From: a virus
Virus record (IMG/VR): IMGVR_UViG_3300037587_000536
Location: 1 to 36,813 of that record
DNA: 36,813 nucleotides
Reading direction: 5' to 3' (one strand)
Shown: positions 23,658-30,587 of the stretch, piece after piece
How the letters are laid out: every line of letters begins with the position of its first letter
Numbering within the stretch: position 1 is the first letter of the stretch
Program-made: the position numbers and the translations under genes
Notes under the pieces: model-generated
The model's input: only the letters and a program-made list of their open reading frames with translations
Told to the model about the DNA's origin: nothing
Database searches by the model: none

Positions 23658-23946
23658 AACAGCAAGTCAGTTAATCTGGGAGTATCAGCGACAAGAGGAT
23701 TCTATTGAGTCGGCAGAAAGAGCGATCGAGGAGGCCAATCTTAATAAGAATGAGATTTTCGCTGAAATCATAAAGCGGCCGGTTCTTCTCGAGGCGCTGG
23801 AAACAACCGGCATAACCTCTGGCGACAAGCTTTACAAAGCAGCGGGCAAAAACGCAACGACCATCGAAATCACTCCTGCCCCGGTTCAGGATTTTGCGTT
23901 TGATAGCAGCCCGACCACGCCACTAAACGAAGGGATGCCGTTCTGA
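23647..23946 (+). CDS. Hypothetical early protein, 99 aa
   Basis: I chose the ATG at 23647 over an earlier in-frame ATG at 23626 because GAAGGTG precedes it and because it overlaps the previous gene in the usual way. The protein is helical (residues ~5-45, QLIWEYQRQEDSIESAERAIEEANLNKNEIFAEIIKR). It then has a short beta segment with LEALETTGITSGDKLYKAAGKNATTIEI, and ends with a Pro-rich tail, GMPF. Its stop overlaps the Rad52-like gene (TGATG), so it may form part of the same recombination unit. Family not recognised. Confidence 0.6.
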   Translation: MKDKTASQLIWEYQRQEDSIESAERAIEEANLNKNEIFAEIIKRPVLLEALETTGITSGDKLYKAAGKNATTIEITPAPVQDFAFDSSPTTPLNEGMPF

Positions 23947-24863
23947 TGAGTGATCGCGACCTGCTCGCCGAGTTACGCGCCCCGTTCGAGCCTGAAGATG
24001 TGAAGTGGCGTATTCAAACCGCTGGCATGGGTGGCAATAACAAGCCATGGGCCATGATCGTGCCTTACATCACCAGCCGGGCTATTCACCAGCGCCTTGA
24101 TGAAGTGTTCCCTCTTGCATGGGAGAACGCGCACAAGCCAACTCCGGACGGTAAGGGCTGGCTTTGTGGTATCACGGTCCATGCTGGTGATAGGTCGATC
24201 ACTCGATGGGATGGTGCCGAGCTCACCAACATCGAACCGCTAAAGGGTGGCTTGTCTGGGTCGATGAAGCGCGCCGGTGTCCTGTTCGGCATCGGCCGGT
24301 ACCTCTATCAGCTGGATAAAACCATTTGGGCAGACTGCAAGGCTTGCGATTCAGAGCGAAATGCGACCGGTAATTTCCAGCGGGTTACGCCAAAGAACGG
24401 CGGCGAAGAGTTTGGCCTCGATTGGAAAGCGCCGCAGCTGCCAGCCTGGGCCGTGCCGCACACTGATTACACGCCTTTCAATGAAGCGATGAAGGCCGCC
24501 GAAACGATCAGCGATCTGCAAGACGCCTTTGCAGAAGCATACCGGGCCGGCAAGGCCGCGCAGGATACCGCGCTAACGAAAGGCTTTAAGGATCTGTACG
24601 ACAAGCTCAAAGCCATTCTTGAGGGCAATCTAGCGCTCAATATGTCTGAAGAGTTGGCGGCGGTTGCTGAATGGCTAGACCGGCAGATAAAAAGCGGCGT
24701 CGAGTTAATGCCGAACATGTCGGCGCTGGAAACGCTCAAGAAAGCTGTATTGAGAGATTTAGAAAAACGCTGCCAGGGTCAGGCTTTCGATTCTGAAGCG
24801 CTAAAAACTAAGTTTGCCAAGGCCTACGCCGAGCGCAAGCGCCAATTAGAAACGAAGGGATAA
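23946..24863 (+). CDS. Rad52-family single-strand annealing protein, 305 aa
   Basis: The N-terminal ~130 residues match the Rad52/Rad22 fold of phage annealing proteins. FEPEDVKWRIQ is followed by KPWAMIVPYITSRAIHQRLDEVF, WLCGITVHAG, WDGAELTNIEPLKGGLSGSMKRAGVLFGIGRYLYQL and ends near DKTIW. Rad52-type proteins form rings, anneal complementary DNA and catalyse strand exchange in phage genome ends and recombination. The C-terminal 160 residues are helical and acidic and probably contact partners. It sits with the exonuclease and the coiled-coil protein, an SSAP-nuclease set comparable to lambda Red. Overlap with the previous stop is one base. Confidence 0.85.
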   Translation: MSDRDLLAELRAPFEPEDVKWRIQTAGMGGNNKPWAMIVPYITSRAIHQRLDEVFPLAWENAHKPTPDGKGWLCGITVHAGDRSITRWDGAELTNIEPLKGGLSGSMKRAGVLFGIGRYLYQLDKTIWADCKACDSERNATGNFQRVTPKNGGEEFGLDWKAPQLPAWAVPHTDYTPFNEAMKAAETISDLQDAFAEAYRAGKAAQDTALTKGFKDLYDKLKAILEGNLALNMSEELAAVAEWLDRQIKSGVELMPNMSALETLKKAVLRDLEKRCQGQAFDSEALKTKFAKAYAERKRQLETKG

Positions 24864-24867
24864 CACC

Positions 24868-25995
24868 ATGGAATCTAACCTAGCGGTATTTGACAAAATC
24901 GAAGCCGGTTTCGCCGAGTTAAAGGCAAACTATAGCCACGCGCCAGACTGCTCGACCACCAAAGGTCTTGAGCAGTGCAAGAAAGACTACCGCGCTGTCC
25001 GAAAGGTAGAAACGGCGATAGAGAATGAGCGTTTAGAGCAAGGAAAAGCCGCTCAATCCCATCTAAAGGAAGTAAAGAAGCGCGCAGAATCTTTGGATTC
25101 ACGAGCAAAGGAGATTAGCGAACCGTTCAAGACGGCCCGTGATGAGCGAGAGATTTACTTGAAAGAACAAGAGCAGATCCGTGTTGACGGCATTAAGGAG
25201 CGCATTCTAAACATCGCCCTATTCATCAATGAGGCACACAACACCAACTCGGAAGGCGTCAGTGCCATTATCGAATCGATCGATCTGATTGACTGCGCCG
25301 ATAACTTCGATGAATTCACCGCCGAAGCGCTGAAGACCAAGCAGGATGTACTCGAGCAGCTTGGCCAGATCCTGCAGCAGAAGAGCCAGGCAGAAGCCGC
25401 CGAGCGCGACCGCCTGGCCGCCGAGCAGGGCCGACTTGAAGCAGAGCGCAAGGCTGCTATCGATCAGCGCATTAACACTCTGCGAATGACCCCTATCGAC
25501 TTCATGAACAAAACTTCCAAAGAGATCAGCGCCAAGATCGACAGCCTTAAGTCCTATGTTATCCCGGCCGAAGACTTTGGCGATCGCTACAACGAAGCAG
25601 TCGGCGCACAGTCCCAGGTGATCGAGCAGCTTGGCATGGCATTGCAGCAGGCGGTTAAGCTGGAAGAGGCCGAAGAGTTGCGCAACAGCCAAGCCGAGTT
25701 CGACAGCCGGACGGCAGAAGCTGAAACCAGCATGGGGCAGAAGCCTGAAGTAGCTGAAAACAACCAGGACGGTCGCAATTATATAAAAGAGGTGGCTGAC
25801 TCGATTGAGTATGCACCAGTAGCTGATCGCTTATTCAAAGAGAAGGAATTCAAAACATCGCTTGATACGTTTGACGGTCGGCAGCAAATGGAATGGTTTT
25901 TTGGTGACGAAGAAATGGGAGAGATGGCCACTGATTACGATACTGAGACTGAATACAGCCTTGAGGTTATCGTTCGCCGCGTAGCAATCAAGTAA
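24868..25995 (+). CDS. Coiled-coil recombination-operon protein, 375 aa
   Basis: The protein is strongly helical and rich in Glu, Lys, Arg and Ala, with heptad-like stretches at about residues 30-115 (RKVETAIENERLEQGKAAQSHLKEVKKRAESL) and 165-200 (EAAERDRLAAEQGRLEAERKAA). Its layout resembles the DUF1351 type of phage proteins, in which an initial coiled coil is followed by a smaller domain. That match is weak and not certain. It lies five bases after the annealing protein gene and upstream of an exonuclease gene, so it may tether DNA, the annealing protein or the nuclease. No Walker motif is seen. Confidence 0.6.
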   Translation: MESNLAVFDKIEAGFAELKANYSHAPDCSTTKGLEQCKKDYRAVRKVETAIENERLEQGKAAQSHLKEVKKRAESLDSRAKEISEPFKTARDEREIYLKEQEQIRVDGIKERILNIALFINEAHNTNSEGVSAIIESIDLIDCADNFDEFTAEALKTKQDVLEQLGQILQQKSQAEAAERDRLAAEQGRLEAERKAAIDQRINTLRMTPIDFMNKTSKEISAKIDSLKSYVIPAEDFGDRYNEAVGAQSQVIEQLGMALQQAVKLEEAEELRNSQAEFDSRTAEAETSMGQKPEVAENNQDGRNYIKEVADSIEYAPVADRLFKEKEFKTSLDTFDGRQQMEWFFGDEEMGEMATDYDTETEYSLEVIVRRVAIK

Positions 25996-26003
25996 CAACC
26001 AAC

Positions 26004-26021
26004 GGCGGCTTAACGGCCGCC
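26004..26021 (+). promoter_or_regulatory. Intergenic hairpin with TTAACG loop
   Basis: GGCGGC (26004-26009) and GCCGCC (26016-26021) pair around TTAACG in the 47-base gap before the exonuclease gene. It shares the GC-stem and TTAA-loop design of the hairpins at 23046 and 23420. No T-run follows, so it is more likely an RNA-stability or processing element than a terminator. Confidence 0.45.
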
Positions 26022-26042
26022 AATAATACGAAGGGTAATACC

Positions 26043-26621
26043 ATGGGATATATTTTAGGGTTCGACACTGAAACAACCGGCCTGCCAGTTTGGAAAGAGC
26101 CGTCAGGTAGCGAAAACCAACCGCACCTTGTCCAACTGGCCGCAGCGCTGTGCGATGAAGTAACCGGCAATGTCGTTTCCAGCATGGATGTGATTATCAA
26201 GCCTGATGGCTGGGTGATCCCACAGGAAGTAATCGATATTCACGGCATTACCAACGAGATGGCGATGGATGTCGGTATCGATGAAGAGCAGGCTCTGGGC
26301 ATGTTCCTTAGCCTCTGTGGTGATCACAAACGAGTTGCGCACAATCGAACCTTTGACCAGCGCATCATTCGGATCGCCTGTAAGCGCTACGCGACCGACC
26401 AGGTTATCGAGAAATGGGCAGATAAAGACAACTTTGACTGCTCCATGTGGATGGCCAAGAAGATCATGAAAGACCTGCCTAACGCCGGGGGCGGGTCGCT
26501 GGCTTCTGCGTATCAATTCTTCACCGGTAAAGAGCTGGAAGGGGCTCACAACGCTATGGTTGATACCAAAGCGTGCATGGAAATCTATTTCGCAATTAAG
26601 AACGGCGATTACCTGAAATGA
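26043..26621 (+). CDS. DnaQ-like 3'-5' exonuclease, 192 aa
   Basis: All three exonuclease motifs of the DnaQ (DEDDh) group are visible. Motif I is FDTETTGLP, with Asp8 and Glu10; motif II is AHNRTFDQRI, with Asp105; motif III is HNAMVDTKA, with His169 and Asp174. Such enzymes degrade DNA or RNA in the 3' to 5' direction. In a phage recombination operon next to an annealing protein the likely role is resection of DNA ends, though proofreading is not excluded. The length suits a stand-alone enzyme. Its stop overlaps the next gene by four bases. Confidence 0.85.
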   Translation: MGYILGFDTETTGLPVWKEPSGSENQPHLVQLAAALCDEVTGNVVSSMDVIIKPDGWVIPQEVIDIHGITNEMAMDVGIDEEQALGMFLSLCGDHKRVAHNRTFDQRIIRIACKRYATDQVIEKWADKDNFDCSMWMAKKIMKDLPNAGGGSLASAYQFFTGKELEGAHNAMVDTKACMEIYFAIKNGDYLK

Positions 26622-26821
26622 CAGCAATGACCGGCGCCGAACGCTCCCGTAAGCTGCGCGATAAGGAAAAGGCCGATGGTACTCAGCGCCTGGTCATGAA
26701 GCTGACCGCAACCGAGCGGGGGTGGATTCAGCAGGGCATGGACATCGGCGGCTTTGAGTGCCACACAGAATTCCTACTGGCAGCGGCGAAGTTTTACAAC
26801 GAAAACCGCGCGGAAACTTAA
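26618..26821 (+). CDS. Small protein with charged N-terminus, 67 aa
   Basis: The ATG overlaps the exonuclease stop. A second in-frame ATG (26627) is also possible. The N-terminal part is very basic and charged (AERSRKLRDKEKADGTQ), followed by a short helix-strand-helix segment (MKLTATERGWIQQGMDIGGFECHTEFLLAAAKF). This layout is like ribbon-helix-helix or antirepressor-like small phage proteins. Function is not known. Confidence 0.55.
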   Translation: MTAMTGAERSRKLRDKEKADGTQRLVMKLTATERGWIQQGMDIGGFECHTEFLLAAAKFYNENRAET

Positions 26822-26860
26822 ATTGTTGCGCGTAACGAAGTATAATAATGGAGAAAACCA

Positions 26861-27037
26861 ATGAACTACGAATGCCAGGATAACGACGGATTTGAAGATC
26901 AGCTAACGGTTGGCCAAACCTACAAGGGCGTACAGCGCGGTGGCTCAGTTCAAGTTGAGAACGATAACGGCGTGCCTTGTTGGTATGGCCTGAGCAAGTT
27001 CGGGCCAGGCTCTGCGGAGCCAAGCGAATACGACTAG
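26861..27037 (+). CDS. Small acidic protein, 58 aa
   Basis: ATG is seven bases after GGAG, in a leader whose 17 bases (26847-26863) are identical to those before the 151-aa structural gene at 2213. A perfect TATAAT lies at 26841-26846, but no good -35 box is spaced to it, so an internal promoter is possible but weak. The protein is acidic and Gly-rich (NDGFEDQLTVGQTYKGV, then CWYGLSKFGPGSAEPSEYD). Family not recognised. Confidence 0.6.
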   Translation: MNYECQDNDGFEDQLTVGQTYKGVQRGGSVQVENDNGVPCWYGLSKFGPGSAEPSEYD

Positions 27038-27107
27038 ATCGCTCGAAGTCGGGCGGTCGTTACTTTCCTACGAAGCCACAACGAATAAGGGATAGAGGAC
27101 AAAAACG

Positions 27108-28505
27108 ATGATTTATGGATCAGTTTGCAGCGGGATCGAGTCGGCCAGTGTGGCCTGGGAGCCGCTCGGTATGACCCCGGCTTGGTTCTCCGAGATAGAA
27201 GCGTTTCCGTCTGCCGTGCTGGCCCATCATTGGCCGGACGTGACCAACTTGGGCGACATGACAACGCTGTCGGCTAAGATCTTGCGCGGAGATATCAAAG
27301 CACCAGACATCCTAGTAGGCGGGACACCTTGCCAGGCATTCAGCGTAGCCGGTAACCGTCAGTCTCTGGACGACGAGCGCGGCCAGCTAACCCTTTCCTA
27401 TGTGGAGATAGCCAATGCAATTGACCATGTTAGACGACGAGCCGGACAGCCCGAGTGCGTCACCTGCTGGGAAAACGTGCCAGGAGTACTCAGCACAAAA
27501 GATAACGCCTTCGGTTGCTTCCTCGCAGCCCTGGTGGGCGAATCCGAAACGCTTGAGCCGGCAGGGGAAAAATGGACGAACGCTGGTTGTGTGTATGGAC
27601 CCGAAAGAGCAGCAGCATGGCGGATTCTGGATGCCCAATATTTCGGAGTGGCCCAACGACGCCGCCGTGTGTTTGTTATCGCAAGTGCTAGAGCAGGATT
27701 CGATCCCTCAGCGGTACTTTTTGAGTCAGAAGGCGTGCGCCGGGATATTGCGCCGAGCCGAGAAGCGCCGCCGCCGGTTGCCGCCCTTACTGCAAACGGC
27801 GTTGGAACGTGTGGCGCAGACGACAACCAAGCCCAAGCCCAAGCCGGACATTTAACAGTTGCCACACTGGATGCTTCGTATGGACGGTTACAGGGTTGCA
27901 GCGGCCAAGATATGAACCACGGTCACTCGCATTTAGTAACCTGTTTCCACCCTACACAGGACCCCATTAGCTCTAGCGAAATTAGCCATGCCATCGGAAC
28001 GGGGTCGAGCGGCGGCTCCGCGTCGTCTGCGGTGGCCATCAGTGGTCAAGAAACGCTAACGCCATGGGAGCAGCAGGGGCGGCGGGTTCAGGGTGTCAAT
28101 GGCGTATCGCCCACGCTAATGAGTAACCCAAACGGTGGTATGAAGCTGGAGCCGGTTCTTGCTCCATGCGTAGCCTTCGCACAGAACAGTCGCAACGAGC
28201 TCAGACTGGAAGGCGGCGATGGTCAGCGTACAGGCGCATTGTCGGCCAGCAGTAGTGCCAAACCAGGGCAGGGCGTACCAGCTATCGCGGGGGCTGGTGT
28301 AGTCCGCCGTCTAACTCCAATTGAATGCGAACGCCTGCAAGGCTTTGCGGATGATCACACCCGAATCCCCTGGCGCAACAAGCAGCCAGAGAACTGCCGG
28401 GACGGCCCACGATATAAAGCTATCGGCAACAGCAAAGCGGTTCCGGTGGTGCGCTGGATCGGTGAGCGTATTCAACAGGAGGCAGCACGATGTCTGACAT
28501 CATAA
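27108..28505 (+). CDS. C5 cytosine DNA methyltransferase, 465 aa
   Basis: The ordered motifs of C5 methyltransferases are present: I, GSVCSGIESASVAWEPLG (AdoMet site); IV, GGTPCQAFSVAG (catalytic Cys75 in PCQ); VI, ENVPG (Glu122); VIII, QRRRRVFVIA (183-192); IX, near RRLTPIECERLQGF; X, near YKAIGNSKAVPV. The target recognition region between VIII and IX (residues ~195-405) is long and low-complexity, as in phage orphan enzymes. It would methylate phage or host DNA to evade restriction or set timing. An open reading frame in another frame, with its own ribosome binding site, is nested inside motifs V-VIII (27415-27855). It overlaps the next gene by 16 bases. Confidence 0.9.
   Translation: MIYGSVCSGIESASVAWEPLGMTPAWFSEIEAFPSAVLAHHWPDVTNLGDMTTLSAKILRGDIKAPDILVGGTPCQAFSVAGNRQSLDDERGQLTLSYVEIANAIDHVRRRAGQPECVTCWENVPGVLSTKDNAFGCFLAALVGESETLEPAGEKWTNAGCVYGPERAAAWRILDAQYFGVAQRRRRVFVIASARAGFDPSAVLFESEGVRRDIAPSREAPPPVAALTANGVGTCGADDNQAQAQAGHLTVATLDASYGRLQGCSGQDMNHGHSHLVTCFHPTQDPISSSEISHAIGTGSSGGSASSAVAISGQETLTPWEQQGRRVQGVNGVSPTLMSNPNGGMKLEPVLAPCVAFAQNSRNELRLEGGDGQRTGALSASSSAKPGQGVPAIAGAGVVRRLTPIECERLQGFADDHTRIPWRNKQPENCRDGPRYKAIGNSKAVPVVRWIGERIQQEAARCLTS
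27415..27855 (+). CDS. Protein nested out of frame inside the cytosine methyltransferase gene, 146 aa
   Basis: The frame has an ideal ribosome binding site, GGAGATAGCCA directly before ATG. It lies wholly inside the methyltransferase gene in another frame. The predicted protein is not random-looking. It has a Ser/Pro-rich start, WWANPKRLSRQGKNGRTLVV, and then a patterned half with PNISEWPNDAAVCLLSQVLE, IPQRYFLSQKACAGILRRAEKRRRRLPPLL. I recall similar sequences annotated near phage C5 methyltransferases, but that memory is unchecked. It may be a partner or regulator of the enzyme, translated from the same message, or a chance open frame. Confidence 0.55.
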   Translation: MQLTMLDDEPDSPSASPAGKTCQEYSAQKITPSVASSQPWWANPKRLSRQGKNGRTLVVCMDPKEQQHGGFWMPNISEWPNDAAVCLLSQVLEQDSIPQRYFLSQKACAGILRRAEKRRRRLPPLLQTALERVAQTTTKPKPKPDI

Positions 28506-28708
28506 TCGGCATCGTCGGAGGGTCTGCGATTTTTCTGGCGATGGATCACCGGCAACATGTTCGCAAGTGGGGACCAGTATTGGGCCTTATCACTCAGCCT
28601 TTCTGGTTCTGGATGACTTGGTCAAATGAGTTGTGGGGAGTGTTCGCACTTTGCCCGCTCTATACATGGGGCTGGTGGCGTGGATTCAAGAGAGAGTGGT
28701 TCAAGTGA
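28490..28708 (+). CDS. Small membrane protein with about three TM segments, 72 aa
   Basis: The start overlaps the end of the methyltransferase gene by 16 bases. Hydrophobic, Trp- and Phe-rich segments at residues ~3-19 (DIIIGIVGGSAIFLAMD), ~28-44 (WGPVLGLITQPFWFWMT) and ~48-64 (LWGVFALCPLYTWGWWR) make up most of the protein. The ends are short and basic (FKREWFK). An early membrane protein of this form may be involved in superinfection control or host membrane change. It is not homologous in appearance to the holin of this phage. Confidence 0.6.
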   Translation: MSDIIIGIVGGSAIFLAMDHRQHVRKWGPVLGLITQPFWFWMTWSNELWGVFALCPLYTWGWWRGFKREWFK

Positions 28709-28749
28709 CCGACTTTCCGTTAACTCCTCTGATTGATTGCTCTGGCGGC

Positions 28750-28778
28750 TTGATTAAGCAGTAAATGTCCGCTAGAGT
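28750..28778 (+). promoter_or_regulatory. Promoter-like sequence before the recombinase relative
   Basis: TTGATT (28750-28755), a 17-base spacer and TAGAGT (28773-28778) make a plausible sigma-70 promoter in the only long gap (104 bases) of the rightward operon. It could start a second message for the recombinase relative and the small genes behind it. Confidence 0.5.
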
Positions 28779-28812
28779 ATCAACATCTATCCAATAACGG
28801 AGTTTTACAGAG

Positions 28813-29472
28813 ATGGCTAAAGCGGTCTATATCACCAACAACCAGCGCAAAAATCTGTTTGGGGTTACGGCGGTTTGCAGCAACAACCCGACCCGTGACC
28901 AAGCGCTATTGGCTTTGGTACTTGGCACGCCGATGAAGGTGATAGAGCTGGCCAGGCTGACGGTAGCCGACGTATTAGCAGAGAACGGCGATTATGTGAA
29001 GGATTACACCATGCGGCCAGAGCTGTCCTATAACGGCAGACCACGGCCTCTGTCGTGGGAGTCCAAGCGCCTGCGTGAGTACCTTGATGGGTACTTTTAC
29101 ATCCGCCGCTGGCACGGCCTGGCGGACACCAACTTGCCAGGCGCATACCGGCGTCTTGATCCTGAGTCACCAGCAATCCTGACAGACGAGGGGAAACCGT
29201 TCCCGCTCGACCGCCGCACGACTCCTAAAGGCACTATCACCTACACCTGCTCATCCATGACGCGCCTGATATCCAAGCGCATGAGCGAAGCAGGCATTGA
29301 AGGCGGCACGGCAGAGAGTGGACGCCGAACCTTCGCAGTTAACTTACAACGACAGGGCTTCAGCATCGCCGTGATTCACCGGCTGCTAGGAAATGCGAAT
29401 TTGAAGACGACCCGCCGATTGCTGGACAGCGACCCTGAAGATTTGGGCGCTATCGCAAGCAAGGCTTTTTGA
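28813..29472 (+). CDS. Tyrosine-recombinase-fold protein without catalytic residues, 219 aa
   Basis: The protein follows the catalytic domain of tyrosine recombinases from end to end. GTPMKVIELARLTVADV (residues 38-54) matches the box I helix, GRRTFAVNL (170-178) the RHxxF-type box II, and LLGNANLKTT (191-200) the box II end. However, four of the active residues are replaced. Box I Arg is Lys42, the HxxR His is Glu168, the box II His is Asn194 and the nucleophile Tyr is Leu203. Only Arg171 remains. It therefore cannot be a normal integrase and is probably a DNA-binding protein derived from one. Related phage proteins I recall also lack the Tyr. It has a promoter-like sequence upstream. Confidence 0.75.
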   Translation: MAKAVYITNNQRKNLFGVTAVCSNNPTRDQALLALVLGTPMKVIELARLTVADVLAENGDYVKDYTMRPELSYNGRPRPLSWESKRLREYLDGYFYIRRWHGLADTNLPGAYRRLDPESPAILTDEGKPFPLDRRTTPKGTITYTCSSMTRLISKRMSEAGIEGGTAESGRRTFAVNLQRQGFSIAVIHRLLGNANLKTTRRLLDSDPEDLGAIASKAF

Positions 29473-29483
29473 GGAAATCGAGC

Positions 29484-29945
29484 ATGATCAATCACCAACA
29501 GATTAAGCCCGCGGCAAATGGACGCAGCGACTTCTTCAGCTGGCAGCTTTACCGCTGGGTTAAAAAGCACCCTGGCCGCCTAAAAATTTGGGCAGGAACC
29601 TGGAATAGCTGCACTGGGATCGACCGCGAGAAGCCCGTGCTTTATATCGGTGATGATCGCGATGGTGACTGGATTCATGCGCGCCAGTTGCGCAACCTCT
29701 GCACCCATGGCGCCAATCTGCAGGCCTGGGCATATGGTCCACCTCATGACACGAAGAACTGGGTGGACGCAACTGAGGCATTCTGGGGCGACTATCTAAA
29801 GAAAGGAGTGTGCGCGATACACGGAGATTTCGCCCATGACTGGGACGATCAGGGCCAACGGCGAGCATGCAATTACTGCGGAGCGGTTGAAACGAAAGAA
29901 ACGCGCACGCGCACGGTCACGACTGAAGTCTGGGTCGCTGCATAA
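29484..29945 (+). CDS. Zinc-binding early protein, 153 aa
   Basis: I chose the ATG at 29484, with GAGG nine bases upstream, over a TTG at 29469. The first ~100 residues have a mixed Trp-rich pattern (FFSWQLYRWVKKHPGRLKIWAGTW, then DWIHARQLRNLCTHGANLQAWAYG). The C-terminal part has a probable zinc site: CAIHGDFAHDWDDQGQRRACNYCGA, with C, H, H, C and C ligands. It lies 11 bases after the recombinase relative. Its function is unknown, but zinc-ribbon proteins in this position often bind DNA or host proteins. Confidence 0.6.
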   Translation: MINHQQIKPAANGRSDFFSWQLYRWVKKHPGRLKIWAGTWNSCTGIDREKPVLYIGDDRDGDWIHARQLRNLCTHGANLQAWAYGPPHDTKNWVDATEAFWGDYLKKGVCAIHGDFAHDWDDQGQRRACNYCGAVETKETRTRTVTTEVWVAA

Positions 29946-29975
29946 CCAAACTAACCACGGAAAAGGAGATAGATC

Positions 29976-30146
29976 ATGACAGCATCAGAGTTGATAAAAA
30001 TCTTGGAGGTCTTGAGCCCACAGCACACCGTACTAGTGGATGCTAAAGGAACGACTCTGGAGATCGACCGGGCCATATCAATGGCTAGCACGGTTATGCT
30101 TGTTGCTGACAAAACCTCATACGAGAACCGAAACAAGGCGTCGTAG
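29976..30146 (+). CDS. Small early protein, 56 aa
   Basis: ATG follows AAAAGGAG, and the frame has an in-frame TAG after 56 codons. The start MTASELIKILEVLSPQHTVLVD resembles a short phage family that begins with a helix, then a VLVD strand, often annotated as hypothetical. The end is acidic and basic mixed. It is one of the very small genes of the cassette, and its leader carries the ACGGAAAAG motif. Confidence 0.55.
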   Translation: MTASELIKILEVLSPQHTVLVDAKGTTLEIDRAISMASTVMLVADKTSYENRNKAS

Positions 30147-30175
30147 CAACCACTAAAACAGTAACGGAAAAGATT

Positions 30176-30370
30176 ATGACCTGGCTGAGAGATAACAACA
30201 CGCATTTGATCAAATCGACGCCTACGTTCGCGCATCCGATAACCGGGATGAAGTACAGGGAAGTGGATGGCGAATATTATTTCTTCTCAAGATGGCGCCA
30301 CCGAGGAGAACTGCGATGGATTAAATCAGGAATGAAAACTGGTTTTATTCCCATAACCAAATCTAAGTAG
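30176..30370 (+). CDS. Small basic protein, 64 aa
   Basis: The start lies four bases after the ACGGAAAAG motif at 30164. The protein is basic and aromatic (TWLRDNNTHLIKSTPTF, then KYREVDGEYYFFSRWRHRGELRWIKSG) and resembles small DNA- or RNA-binding phage proteins with no known motif. The TAG is followed by the next leader. The family is not recognised. Confidence 0.55.
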   Translation: MTWLRDNNTHLIKSTPTFAHPITGMKYREVDGEYYFFSRWRHRGELRWIKSGMKTGFIPITKSK

Positions 30371-30386
30371 GAAAAGGAGATCGATT

Positions 30387-30563
30387 GTGAGTAAGGATAA
30401 GTGGGAAATAAGCATAACCAGGGGCGACGGCTCCGCCGAAATGATCACTGCGAACTGCGATAAATCTGCCAATGAAGCTATTTCGTATTTCGCTGAAATG
30501 GATCTATGGGACGGTATTGAGCAAGGCCAAACGGCAACACTCACTGTAAAACTGAATCATTAA
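30387..30563 (+). CDS. Small protein with GTG start, 58 aa
   Basis: GTG is seven bases after AAAAGGAG, and the frame fills the gap between two other small genes. The product (MSKDKWEISITRGDGSAEMI, ending ATLTVKLNH) has alternating strands and a helix (NEAISYFAEMDLWD) and could be a compact beta-alpha protein. No family is recognised. Evidence for expression is its leader and its fit in the tight spacing of the cassette. Confidence 0.5.
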   Translation: MSKDKWEISITRGDGSAEMITANCDKSANEAISYFAEMDLWDGIEQGQTATLTVKLNH

Positions 30564-30587
30564 ACAACCACGGAAAAAGGATCTGAT

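Noticed and set aside
26841-26846. Perfect TATAAT before the 58-aa gene
   Set aside because: No -35 box at 16-18 bases; the best match (TTAAAT) has three of six bases. Kept as a note in that gene, not as a promoter.
28813-29472. Call as an active integrase of the phage
   Set aside because: The nucleophile Tyr and three other catalytic residues are replaced. No attachment site is seen nearby.
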